NCBI GenBank assembly: GCA_900539765.1
Contig: UQDF01000020.1
Coordinates: 1 to 34,126 of the forward strand
Direction: 5' to 3'
DNA from: an uncultured Porphyromonas sp.
GTDB lineage: Bacteria; Bacteroidota; Bacteroidia; Bacteroidales; Porphyromonadaceae
Length of the DNA: 34,126 nt
In this document: piece by piece, positions 16,070 to 23,529 of the stretch
How positions within the stretch are numbered: position 1 is the first letter of the stretch
Layout of the letters: each line of letters begins with the position of its first letter
The notes under the pieces: model-generated
Database searches by the model: none
Told to the model about the DNA's origin: nothing
Seen by the model: only the letters and a program-made list of their open reading frames with translations
Made by a program: the position numbers and the translations under genes

Positions 16070-16744
16070 TTACTTCTTGTCTGCCTGCATAGCATACTCG
16101 AGAGTGATGTGTCCCGTCTTCTTCGTAGCACTCTGATAGTCTAGGACACGAATGCGGACGATCTGCCCAGCAGCTGAGCGGACGAGAAAGACAGAGGGAT
16201 CTATCGTAACCGTGGGAGGCATACCGGCCATGCTGATGATACCCTTGTTTAGGTAGCCAGGTTTCCCATCGCCCTTAGGCTCTGAGGTGAGGAGGAAGTT
16301 GGCCGACTGCTTCTCGTACTTCATATCGTGCTTCCCCTCCTTGTTGGCACCAAACTTCATCAGGAGCATACCCTCACGGTCCAGCGTCCACTCGCTATCC
16401 TTAGGAGCAGGGATGTCTGCCTTTAGATCCTTTTGTGTGGTGCGAGCAGCAGCTCCCTTGCCCTTGCCCGAGGTACCGCCGTTGGTCTTGAAGTCGTAGC
16501 GGTGCAGACCTAGATCCCACGATAGATCGGTCTCAGGAGCGGATACGCTGACCACCTTGCCCTTGGTAAAGCTGATGTAGACCCACTTCGTGTAGTCGGA
16601 AGCGTCTACGGTGATCTGCTTGGTCACCCACTCCTTCTGTGTAGGGTTGGGCGCAGGCTTCGGTTCGTCTTTGTCGCTTTTGCACGAAGCGCATAGTAGC
16701 AGCGTCATAAGCGCAACTAGAGAGAGTAGGATTGTCTTCTTCAT
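16070..16744 (-). CDS. hmuY: HmuY-like haem-binding lipoprotein
   Basis: A 224-residue surface or secreted haemophore that would bind haem and pass it to HmuR. It has a lipoprotein signal (MKKTILLSLVALMTLLLCASC, lipid cysteine C21, with Cys at the -3 position) followed by an acidic, proline-rich tether. The HmuY fold signature SWDLGLHRYDFKTNGG (about 75-90) is present. Candidate haem ligands in the second half are M141 and M172/M175. Histidines are rare there (H139, H212), so a Met-Met pair may replace the His-His pair of P. gingivalis HmuY. The frame is open to 16783, but the ATG at 16744 begins the signal peptide. A good promoter box precedes it, and it is the first gene of the operon. Confidence 0.88.
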   Translation of the reverse strand: MKKTILLSLVALMTLLLCASCKSDKDEPKPAPNPTQKEWVTKQITVDASDYTKWVYISFTKGKVVSVSAPETDLSWDLGLHRYDFKTNGGTSGKGKGAAARTTQKDLKADIPAPKDSEWTLDREGMLLMKFGANKEGKHDMKYEKQSANFLLTSEPKGDGKPGYLNKGIISMAGMPPTVTIDPSVFLVRSAAGQIVRIRVLDYQSATKKTGHITLEYAMQADKK

Positions 16745-16785
16745 ATACTTTGTTTGCTTAGGAAATTGGTTGTTTGATTGCACTG

Positions 16786-16817
16786 CAAAGGTATGAAGGA
16801 GAGCCTACGCAAGTCAA
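16786..16817 (-). promoter_or_regulatory. Promoter of the hmu operon
   Basis: On the minus strand, TTG (16817-16815) is followed by 21 nt and TACCTTTG (16793-16786). This lies about 42 nt before the hmuY start. No Fur-like palindrome was recognised around it. Confidence 0.7.
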
Positions 16818-16915
16818 TACCTAAACATCGGTAATTAAGCTTGTGCCGTCCCAATACTTAACTATAAGCGTCCCATAGTACGGAGCAGGCGACCGTGCTA
16901 TCGCTAGCTGCTTCG

Positions 16916-16991
16916 TGTGGGGAGACGAGTGCTTTTGTTAACTTTCCAAAACTCTTCCAGCGTTGGAAAACTTTTTTTCCAAGGGAGGAAA
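16916..16991. repeat. Repeat family A, copy 2 with short hairpin tail
   Basis: The head 16916-16985 matches 7764-7834. After the shared unit TTTCCAA...TTGGAAA (16943-16949, 16963-16969) a second unit follows, TTTCC 16976-16980, loop AAGGGA, GGAAA 16987-16991. The chain then stops, so this copy has two units against about seven in copy 1. Confidence 0.85.
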
Positions 16992-17010
16992 GTTTGATTG
17001 AGTCGTGGGG

Positions 17011-17054
17011 TTAGAGAAAGAAGGTCGAGGAGCAACGAATGCTTCTCGACCTTC
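17011..17054 (-). terminator. Terminator of the murB-nagB gene run
   Basis: A 15-bp stem with one G-T pair (17020-17034 with 17040-17054, GAAGGTCGAGGAGCA) and a 5-nt loop is followed on the minus strand by TTTCTCT. It lies about 60 nt after the nagB stop. Confidence 0.75.
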
Positions 17055-17114
17055 TCTTGTCTTGTGGCGTATGCTACGAGGGCATCCGCCGAACTATGTG
17101 ATCGCCTCTCGCTC

Positions 17115-17921
17115 TTAGTAGGCTAGACCCTCACGGGCTAGCTTCTCTTCCTGCTTGTAAAAGCGGAAGGTCTTCACCTGTAGCTCTACAGATGCATCGT
17201 CATCGCAGACGATGATGCTGGCTGGGTGTAGCTGCAGTGCAGAGATGGGACACATCTGCGTGATATGCCCTTCGACTGCCTTGCAGAGCGCATGGGCTTT
17301 GTTAGATCCACTGATCAGAATCATCACCTCACGAGCGTCTGTCACGGTGCCGACACCTACGGTGAGGGCGCGTGTGGGTACCTTCGAGAGGTCATTGTCA
17401 AAGAAGCGGCTGTTGTCACGGATCGTCTCGGGCATCAGACGCACCTCACGGGTACGAGAGGCTAGCGAGGAGCCTGGCTCGTTGAAGGCGATATGCCCAT
17501 CGGAGCCGATACCTCCGATAAAGAGGTCGATACCTCCGAGAGACTGAATCATCTCTTCGTAAGCCTGGCACTCAGCGGTAGTGTCTTCAGCCAAGCCATT
17601 GAGGAGGTGGGTATTCTTCGGGTCAATGTCGATATGGTCGAAGAAGTTGCTCTTCATAAAGTAGTGATAGCTCTCGGGATGTGAGGGCTCTAGACCTACA
17701 TACTCGTCCATATTGACTGTAATTACGTTCTTGAAGCTAACGCGTCCAGCCTGACAGGCTTTGGCTAGCTCTTGATACATACCAATAGGGGTAGAGCCTG
17801 TGGGCAGACCGATCACAAAGGGACGGTCAGCTGTGGGGCCAAACTCATTGATGCGTTTGATCACATGCTCTGCTGCCCATGCGGACATGGCAGCATAATC
17901 TTGCTCGATAACAAGTCTCAT
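17115..17921 (-). CDS. nagB: Glucosamine-6-phosphate deaminase
   Basis: Converts glucosamine 6-phosphate to fructose 6-phosphate and ammonia in the cytosol, linking amino-sugar use to glycolysis. The 268-residue protein has the substrate loop GLPTGSTPIGMY (38-49), TVNMDEYVGL with D72, and GIGSDGHIAFNEPGSS with D141, H143 and E148. These are the catalytic residues at the same numbering as the E. coli enzyme, and the length is normal. Start and end agree with the family. It begins 30 nt after the flavodiiron gene and ends just before a hairpin terminator, so it is probably the last gene of a seven-gene run. No nagA is present nearby. Confidence 0.96.
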   Translation of the reverse strand: MRLVIEQDYAAMSAWAAEHVIKRINEFGPTADRPFVIGLPTGSTPIGMYQELAKACQAGRVSFKNVITVNMDEYVGLEPSHPESYHYFMKSNFFDHIDIDPKNTHLLNGLAEDTTAECQAYEEMIQSLGGIDLFIGGIGSDGHIAFNEPGSSLASRTREVRLMPETIRDNSRFFDNDLSKVPTRALTVGVGTVTDAREVMILISGSNKAHALCKAVEGHITQMCPISALQLHPASIIVCDDDASVELQVKTFRFYKQEEKLAREGLAY

Positions 17922-17951
17922 AGATTATTTGTTGGTTGTTGGTATTTGGTA

Positions 17952-19166
17952 TTAGCGGTAAAGCTCTAGTAGCCTCTTGCCAATAGCAGCGCCTAGTTCA
18001 CGCCCCTGAGCTAGCTGCTCTGGTGTGGCAGCTCCCTTGATCTCTACGGGATCAGTCACCTGCTCGAAGGCTAGCTTCTCGAGGATCTCGGGCATAAGCT
18101 TAACAGCTTTACCAGCCCAAGTGCATCCGCCGAAGTAGCCGATGAGGTGATGCTTGACCTCGCGGAGGGCTACCTTGTTGAGGATCTCACGCATCGGGGG
18201 AAAGAGTTCGTTGCTATAAGTTGGTGCGCCAACGATGAGGGCGCGATACTTGAAGATGTCACGGAGCATGTGGGAGGGATCGGCCGTGCTGACGTTGTGC
18301 ACGACAATCTCCTTGATGCCACTCTGTGCTAGTCCCTGAGCGACCGCCTCGGCCATCTGCTCAGTGTGACCATACATACTGCCGTAGAGGATGACCGCGC
18401 CACAGCTCGTATCGTACTTGCTGAGCTGGTCGTAGATGGCGAGTGCCTGGGGGAAGCCGTGCTCCGTCCATACGGGTCCATGAGTCGGACAGATGTACTG
18501 TGGCGACAGACCTAGAGAGCTGTACTTCTCAAGAGCTTTCTGTACGAATGTGCCAAACTTACCTACGATGCAGGCGTAGTAGCGGTACATCTCCTCATAG
18601 TAAAGGTCGAGATTCATATCTCGGTCTATGATAGCTCCATTGAGTGCGCCAAAGGTGCCGAAGGCATCGGCCGTAAAGAGGACGTTGTTCGAGCTTTCGT
18701 AGGTAAACATGACCTCGGGCCAGTGTACCATCGGTGCCATAACGAACTGGAAGGAGAAGCCCCCTACCTCTAGAGGCTCTTTCTCTGAAACGACTACGCG
18801 CTGCTCCTGGGGGATCGGTGCGAAGTAAGAGTCGAGCATGCCGAAGGTCTTGGCATTGCCCACCACCTTCATCTCAGGATAGAGGGTGCGTAGGAGACCG
18901 ATAGAGCCACTGTGATCAGGCTCCATATGGTTTACGATCAGGTAGTCGATAGGACGATCACCGATGATCGCTTTGATCTCGCCAAGATGCTTCTCAGCGG
19001 TGGCTATCTCGACACCATCGATGAGTACGACCTGCTCACCCACGAGCAGATAAGAGTTGTAGCTGACGCCATGGGGTAGTGACCAGGAGCCCTCGAAGAG
19101 GTGCTTCGTGCGGTCATTGACTCCGATATAATATATTGAATCGGTAATCTGATTACGATATTCCAT
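17952..19166 (-). CDS. fprA: Flavodiiron protein (FprA/ROO family, oxygen or NO reductase)
   Basis: A 404-residue cytosolic flavodiiron protein that would reduce O2 to water or NO to N2O and protect an anaerobe. The N-terminal beta-lactamase-like domain has the di-iron ligands HMEPDH (H80, E82, D84, H85), H148 in VHWPE, D167 in TADAFG and H229 in CPTHGP. All usual ligands are present. The C-terminal flavodoxin domain begins near 252 with the FMN-binding loop YGSMYGHTEQMA. There is no extra rubredoxin or flavin reductase domain, so an external electron donor is needed, and none is adjacent. It lies 34 nt after lgt and 30 nt before nagB. Confidence 0.94.
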   Translation of the reverse strand: MEYRNQITDSIYYIGVNDRTKHLFEGSWSLPHGVSYNSYLLVGEQVVLIDGVEIATAEKHLGEIKAIIGDRPIDYLIVNHMEPDHSGSIGLLRTLYPEMKVVGNAKTFGMLDSYFAPIPQEQRVVVSEKEPLEVGGFSFQFVMAPMVHWPEVMFTYESSNNVLFTADAFGTFGALNGAIIDRDMNLDLYYEEMYRYYACIVGKFGTFVQKALEKYSSLGLSPQYICPTHGPVWTEHGFPQALAIYDQLSKYDTSCGAVILYGSMYGHTEQMAEAVAQGLAQSGIKEIVVHNVSTADPSHMLRDIFKYRALIVGAPTYSNELFPPMREILNKVALREVKHHLIGYFGGCTWAGKAVKLMPEILEKLAFEQVTDPVEIKGAATPEQLAQGRELGAAIGKRLLELYR

Positions 19167-19200
19167 AGTATAATGGTTGCTTTGTATATAGTGAATAGAT

Positions 19201-20115
19201 TTACTTCTTGTCTTGGTGAGCGGCTTGCTCCTTGCGCCGTGCCTCCTCAGCGAGTAGACGATCCACCTCTGCCTGAGGCACTGGGTGGCGTAGGGCGTAG
19301 ATGATCATGCCAACTCCGATGATGATAAAGGGGATGCTGAGCAGTTGCCCTTGGTTAAGTCCGATGGAGTCGACTAGCTTGTGCTCCCACGGCTCCTGAA
19401 CGAACTTGACCTGCTCGATGAGGATACGAGCTACGAAGGTGAGCGTCAGGAGCGTCCCGACGATGAGTCCCTGATACTTGTAGCCTGCATTGCGACGCCA
19501 GTAGAGCCACATACAGATGGCGAAGACGAGTAGATAGGCGAGCGCCTCATAGATGGCTGTGGGGTGGCAAGGCATACCACCTGCCATGGTCTGCCACTCC
19601 ATAGAGCGTACGAAGCGAAAGCCCCAGGGGACATCGGTAGGGTAGCCAAAGATCTCGCTATTCATTAGGTTGCCGATACGTATCATAGCTGCCACGAGTC
19701 CTACTGGTACGCAGAGTCGGTCCATACCCCAAAGGATAGGTTTGTGTGACACTTTGCGTGCGTAGATCCACATGACGATGATGAGACCGATCACACCACC
19801 GTGGCTTGCTAGTCCTCCCTCCCACGTTTTCAAGATTTCAACGGGATTGGCGAGGTAGTAGAGAGGATCGTAGAAGAGACAATGCCCCAGTCTAGCACCT
19901 ACGATCGTACCGATAGCTACGTACCAAAAGAGCTTGTCAAACCATGGCTCGGGCAAGCCTTCTTTCTGCCAAATGCGATGCACGATCCACGGACCGAAGA
20001 CGAAGAGCCCTACGGCAAAGAGTACAGCATACCAGCGTAACTCAAAGGAGCCGATGGTAAAGATGGCGGGGCTGACGTCCCAAGTGATAGCTAGTAAGGG
20101 TAATGTGCTAGGCAT
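19201..20115 (-). CDS. lgt: Prolipoprotein diacylglyceryl transferase
   Basis: Transfers diacylglycerol from phosphatidylglycerol to the lipobox cysteine of pre-lipoproteins in the inner membrane. The 304-residue protein has about seven membrane helices. Key family motifs are HGGVIGLI (about 107-114, essential histidine) and RIGNLMNSEIFG (about 145-156, with conserved Arg, Asn and Glu), followed by HPTAIYEAL. The C-terminal tail after the last helix is charged (EEARRKEQAAHQDKK), typical of Bacteroidota forms. Substrates in this window would include HmuY and the SPOR lipoprotein. It lies between ddh (39 nt) and the flavodiiron gene (34 nt). A TTAGANN tandem fills the gap to ddh. Confidence 0.95.
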   Translation of the reverse strand: MPSTLPLLAITWDVSPAIFTIGSFELRWYAVLFAVGLFVFGPWIVHRIWQKEGLPEPWFDKLFWYVAIGTIVGARLGHCLFYDPLYYLANPVEILKTWEGGLASHGGVIGLIIVMWIYARKVSHKPILWGMDRLCVPVGLVAAMIRIGNLMNSEIFGYPTDVPWGFRFVRSMEWQTMAGGMPCHPTAIYEALAYLLVFAICMWLYWRRNAGYKYQGLIVGTLLTLTFVARILIEQVKFVQEPWEHKLVDSIGLNQGQLLSIPFIIIGVGMIIYALRHPVPQAEVDRLLAEEARRKEQAAHQDKK

Positions 20116-20119
20116 GTTG

Positions 20120-20161
20120 TTAGAGATTAGACCTTAGAGGTTAGAAGTTAGATATTAGACT
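20120..20161. repeat. TTAGANN heptamer tandem, six units
   Basis: Six back-to-back 7-mers, each TTAGA plus two variable bases (GA, CC, GG, AG, TA, CT), fill the lgt-ddh gap. The last unit contains the ddh stop codon. A related tandem follows ruvA at 26174. Confidence 0.9.
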
Positions 20162-21066
20162 AGCTGGGCGATCCAATCGGAGCGATCGCCGGCGAGTAGG
20201 TCTATGACTGGCACCTCGGGGAGCGTGTAGGCTCCTGGGGTGAGGCGCTGCGTGGCACGGGCGGAGGCGACCATCATCTGGGCAGTCAGAGCGGGGTTGT
20301 TGATCTGCATCTCGAAGGTGAGACGCTGGTTGTGCGTTACGCCCGAGACCCCTTTGCGCATCATATGTACGCCATGACCTACGTCCTCCAGGGCTGCGAC
20401 AGAAGGAACGAAGGTGACGATCGTCTCGTCATGAGCGAAGTAATCATCGGCTAGGATCGCTTGGCGTACCTGCTCTTCATTGGCTCCTGCCTCTAGCTCC
20501 ACATAGACCTGTCTGCGGTGCTGTCCGTAGCCTACGGGTAGGGTCATAGATAGTGCGTCTCGGACACCTGCTATGGCACGTGCTGCCACGGAGTGTCCCA
20601 TACTCATACCTGGCCCGAAGTCTGTGTAAGTGATTCCCTCGGGCGCCATCGCCTGCATCAAGGTGCGGACGATCGAGTCGCTCCCAGGGTCCCAGCCAGC
20701 GCTGATGATGGAGACCGCTTGGTGCTGCTGAGCTACCGCCATCAAGTCGTGGCGTAGCGTAGATATCTGACTATGTATGTCGAAGCTGTCTACCGTGCAG
20801 AGACCCTGTGCGAGATAACGCTTGGCATAGTCAGGTACGGAGCGTGTCGGTACGGCTAAGATGGCGACATCTGCCTCGGGGAGGGCGTCTCCCTCTCCAT
20901 AAACGGCAATGCCGTGAGCGATCAACGCTTGGCTTTGTGGATCATCGCCCTTGGAGCGACGAACTACGCCGACCAGCTCCATGTCAGGAGCGGTGCGTAT
21001 GGTGGTCACCACCTGCTTGCCTACGTGTCCGTAGCCTACGACGAGTACTTTTATCTTTTGGTTCAT
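20155..21066 (-). CDS. ddh: Meso-diaminopimelate D-dehydrogenase
   Basis: Makes meso-diaminopimelate in one NADPH-dependent step from L-2-amino-6-oxoheptanedioate and ammonia, feeding peptidoglycan and lysine. The 303-residue protein begins MNQKIKVLVVGYGHVGKQVV with a Rossmann nucleotide site (10-17). It also has SFDIHSQI, SAGWDPGSDSIVRTL and DFGPGMSMGHSVAARA, which are characteristic of the DAP dehydrogenase substrate domain. The frame extends to 21099, but the added residues overlap the upstream gene's last codon, so the ATG at 21066 is preferred. It lies 29 nt after the metallopeptidase gene. MurB at the head of the same run also serves cell-wall precursor synthesis. Confidence 0.93.
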   Translation of the reverse strand: MNQKIKVLVVGYGHVGKQVVTTIRTAPDMELVGVVRRSKGDDPQSQALIAHGIAVYGEGDALPEADVAILAVPTRSVPDYAKRYLAQGLCTVDSFDIHSQISTLRHDLMAVAQQHQAVSIISAGWDPGSDSIVRTLMQAMAPEGITYTDFGPGMSMGHSVAARAIAGVRDALSMTLPVGYGQHRRQVYVELEAGANEEQVRQAILADDYFAHDETIVTFVPSVAALEDVGHGVHMMRKGVSGVTHNQRLTFEMQINNPALTAQMMVASARATQRLTPGAYTLPEVPVIDLLAGDRSDWIAQLV

Positions 21067-21095
21067 CTGTGATATGCTATAGAATTGGTTATTGC

Positions 21096-21956
21096 TCACA
21101 AGCGGTAACGGCTCGCGCCATCCAAGCTACCCGACTCAAAGCCAGAGCGAAAGGCTTGCATGCGCTGTGCTGAAGTACCGTGCGTGAATGAGTCTGGGAC
21201 GGCATAGCCCTGCGCCTCTTTTTGCAAAGTGTCATCCCCGATAGCGTTGGCTGCTGTGAGCGCATCCTCGAGGTCTCCCGGCTCGATGAGTATGATGCCG
21301 AGTCGCTGTGCGTGGTATGCCCATACGCCCGCGAGATAGTCGGCTTGTAGCTCCAGCTGTACACTAGCGCGGTTGTACGCTTCCTGTGAGACACGCCCTT
21401 GCTGCTGATGCAACTTGTCAGAGATGCCGAGGAGGTTCTGCACGTGATGCCCCACCTCGTGAGCCGTGACGTAAGCCATGGCTAGGTCACCTGGCGCTTT
21501 GAAGCGAGAGGCGAGTAGATTGAAGAAGTCTAAGTCAATGTAAACCATCTGGTCGGCAGGACAATAGAAAGGTCCCACCTCGCTGGTGGCTCCTCCGCAA
21601 CGGCTCTGCACCTGATCGGTGAAGGTCACCAGTGTCGGTGCCGTGTAGGAGCGTCGTAGCTCGGAGGTGAAGAGGTCTGTCCATACATCGTTGCAACTAT
21701 TGAAGACGCGTAGCGTGAAGACCTTAAACTCTTCGTTTTCGTTGACTCGCGAGGGGTCTACCTGCTCTGTCTGTGAGCCTGGCAACGCATTGTTTGCCAC
21801 CTGCATTAGCCCCGTGAGGTCTACGCCGAAGAAGAGGCTGGCCAGGACGATGACGATACCGCCGATGCCGCCTCCGAGGGCTAGACCTCTGCCTGAGATG
21901 CGTCCACGTCTGTCTTTATAGTTTGCCGAACTGTCGTTGGGTCTAAGCCATTTCAT
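21096..21956 (-). CDS. ypfJ: YpfJ-family neutral zinc metallopeptidase, membrane anchored
   Basis: A 286-residue predicted zinc metalloprotease. The N-terminus is charged and then has a glycine-rich membrane segment (about 25-48, LALGGGIGGIVIVLASLFFG), so the catalytic part should be periplasmic. The zinc site is HEVGHH (about 167-172). QADYLAGVWAYHAQ further on supplies the likely third ligand and is typical of the family, as is the FCGGATSEVGPFYCP-like block (here RCGGATSEVGPFYCPADQ). Physiological substrates are not known for this family. Its start overlaps the lipB fusion stop by 4 nt (ATGA), indicating translational coupling. Confidence 0.9.
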   Translation of the reverse strand: MKWLRPNDSSANYKDRRGRISGRGLALGGGIGGIVIVLASLFFGVDLTGLMQVANNALPGSQTEQVDPSRVNENEEFKVFTLRVFNSCNDVWTDLFTSELRRSYTAPTLVTFTDQVQSRCGGATSEVGPFYCPADQMVYIDLDFFNLLASRFKAPGDLAMAYVTAHEVGHHVQNLLGISDKLHQQQGRVSQEAYNRASVQLELQADYLAGVWAYHAQRLGIILIEPGDLEDALTAANAIGDDTLQKEAQGYAVPDSFTHGTSAQRMQAFRSGFESGSLDGASRYRL

Positions 21957-23524
21957 AGTATGTCGTCGTTAGAAAGGTGATACATAAGATGCGTGAAGTG
22001 CTTGCGAAAGATCCCCTCCAGCTGATGCTTGACTAGGGGAAAGTAAACCTCGCCCCGACCGATCTCTAGCTCCATCGAGGTGACTCCCTTGTCGATAAAG
22101 CCACATGGGTTGATGAGCTGGAAGTAGCTTAGGTCGGTATTGACGTTGAGCGCGAAGCCGTGCATCGTCACATAGCGAGAGGTGTGTACACCTATAGCGC
22201 ATATCTTGCGAGCTTGCGGCGTATGCGCATCGATCCATACGCCCGTAGCGCCCTCGAGACGCTCCGAACGAATGCCGTAGAGGTAGAGGAGGTCGATGAT
22301 GCACTGCTCCATCGTGTGGATGTACTCCTTGATCCCCACGTTGTAATGCTCTAGGTCAAAGATCGGGTAGCCCGTGATCTGCCCAGGACCATGGTAAGTG
22401 ATGTCACCGCCACGCTCTATCTGGACGAGCTGAATGCCTCTAGAGTTGAGCAGATCCTCCGAGACGAGTAGGTTCGTCTGCTTACCATGCTTGCCGATCG
22501 TCAGCACTGGCTCATGCTCGCAAAAGAGTAATAGGTCCTCAGGTATCGTCTGATGCGCTACCTTAGCATCGATACGCTCGTGCCAAAGCTGTAGCTGCAT
22601 CTCCAGCGCCTCTCGGTAATCGATCCTGCCACAATCCCTATAGGTAAAAGGTTCGGCACTGCTCCTCGTCAACTTACCTAGTGTACTCTGTGGCGAATAA
22701 TCAGGCTCTTCTGTGTAGCCAGCCCCTGCGGTATAGCGTAGGGTCAATCCGTCGTAGCCGACGAAGACCCCTGCGGGCAATCGCTCTTGTAGCTCCGCAG
22801 TAGGCGGTGCATGGTGCGAAAGGTGAATGATGTAGCTGCGCTGTGGCTGAACCTGGGCGGTTAGTGCGAGAGCCTCCTCGATCGTTTGGTGTGTCGGGTG
22901 AGGCTTGGTGTAGCGCAGTCCATTGACAAAGAGTAGCTCCACACCTTGCAGCTTCTTCAGCTCCTCTGGGGCGATGCTCTTTAGGTCGGTTAGGAAGCCA
23001 AAGCTTCCGATGCGATAGCCTAGTATTGGCTGCTTGCCGTGCATCACCCGTATCGGCTCTATCGTCAGGTCGTATAGTGTAAACGGCTCTAACGACGAGA
23101 TGGGGTGCAGCGTCAAGTGTGGCGTGCCAGGATAGCGATGTGGTCCGAAGTAGTAGTGTAGTCGGGACTTGATCGACTCTAGTACGTTAGGCTCTGCGTA
23201 GATCGGTAGCTCGGTGCGCCACGAGATAGTGCGCAAGTCGTCCAGTCCTCCGATATGGTCGTAGTGCTGGTGCGTTAGGATGATAGCATCTAGATGATCG
23301 ATGCCCGCTAGGAGTGCTTGCTGCCTGAAGTCTGCGCTACAGTCGATCAGTATTCGCTTGCCCGCAGGTGAGATCACTAGAACCGATGTACGGGAGCGCT
23401 GGTCGCGAGGGTCTAGACTGAGACAAGTGCGACAGTAGCAACCCACCTCAGGTACGCCTGTGCTGGTACCTGAGCCGAGTAGCTTGACGATCTGTGGTGA
23501 GGGGAGGTTGTGACGAGAGGGCAT
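21953..23524 (-). CDS. lipB: Fusion of PhnP-like metallo-beta-lactamase hydrolase and LipB octanoyltransferase
   Basis: A single 523-residue frame with two domains. Residues 1-265 are an MBL-fold hydrolase like PhnP (cyclic phosphodiesterase), with the structural zinc cluster VGCYCRTC (C29, C31, C34), the metal site THQHYDH (H85, H87, D89, H90), H162, D180 and HLSHH (234-238). Residues about 292-515 are LipB, which moves octanoyl from ACP to lipoyl domains, with RGGDITYHGPGQ (371-382), K440 in ARKICAIGV and the active cysteine C474 in NPCGF. A linker (about 266-291) rich in Ser, Thr and Gly joins them. Both catalytic sets are complete. It starts 5 nt after murB. Separate translation of the LipB part from an internal start cannot be excluded. 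Confidence 0.9.
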   Translation of the reverse strand: MPSRHNLPSPQIVKLLGSGTSTGVPEVGCYCRTCLSLDPRDQRSRTSVLVISPAGKRILIDCSADFRQQALLAGIDHLDAIILTHQHYDHIGGLDDLRTISWRTELPIYAEPNVLESIKSRLHYYFGPHRYPGTPHLTLHPISSLEPFTLYDLTIEPIRVMHGKQPILGYRIGSFGFLTDLKSIAPEELKKLQGVELLFVNGLRYTKPHPTHQTIEEALALTAQVQPQRSYIIHLSHHAPPTAELQERLPAGVFVGYDGLTLRYTAGAGYTEEPDYSPQSTLGKLTRSSAEPFTYRDCGRIDYREALEMQLQLWHERIDAKVAHQTIPEDLLLFCEHEPVLTIGKHGKQTNLLVSEDLLNSRGIQLVQIERGGDITYHGPGQITGYPIFDLEHYNVGIKEYIHTMEQCIIDLLYLYGIRSERLEGATGVWIDAHTPQARKICAIGVHTSRYVTMHGFALNVNTDLSYFQLINPCGFIDKGVTSMELEIGRGEVYFPLVKHQLEGIFRKHFTHLMYHLSNDDIL

Positions 23525-23529
23525 AGGAC

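Larger units (their letters stand above)
16745..17114. other. Intergenic region between hmuY and nagB
   Basis: These 370 nt hold the hmu promoter (16786-16817), an imperfect hairpin near 16876-16903 (ATAGTACGG/CCGTGCTAT), family A repeat copy 2, and the nagB terminator. No coding frame is supported. Confidence 0.7.
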
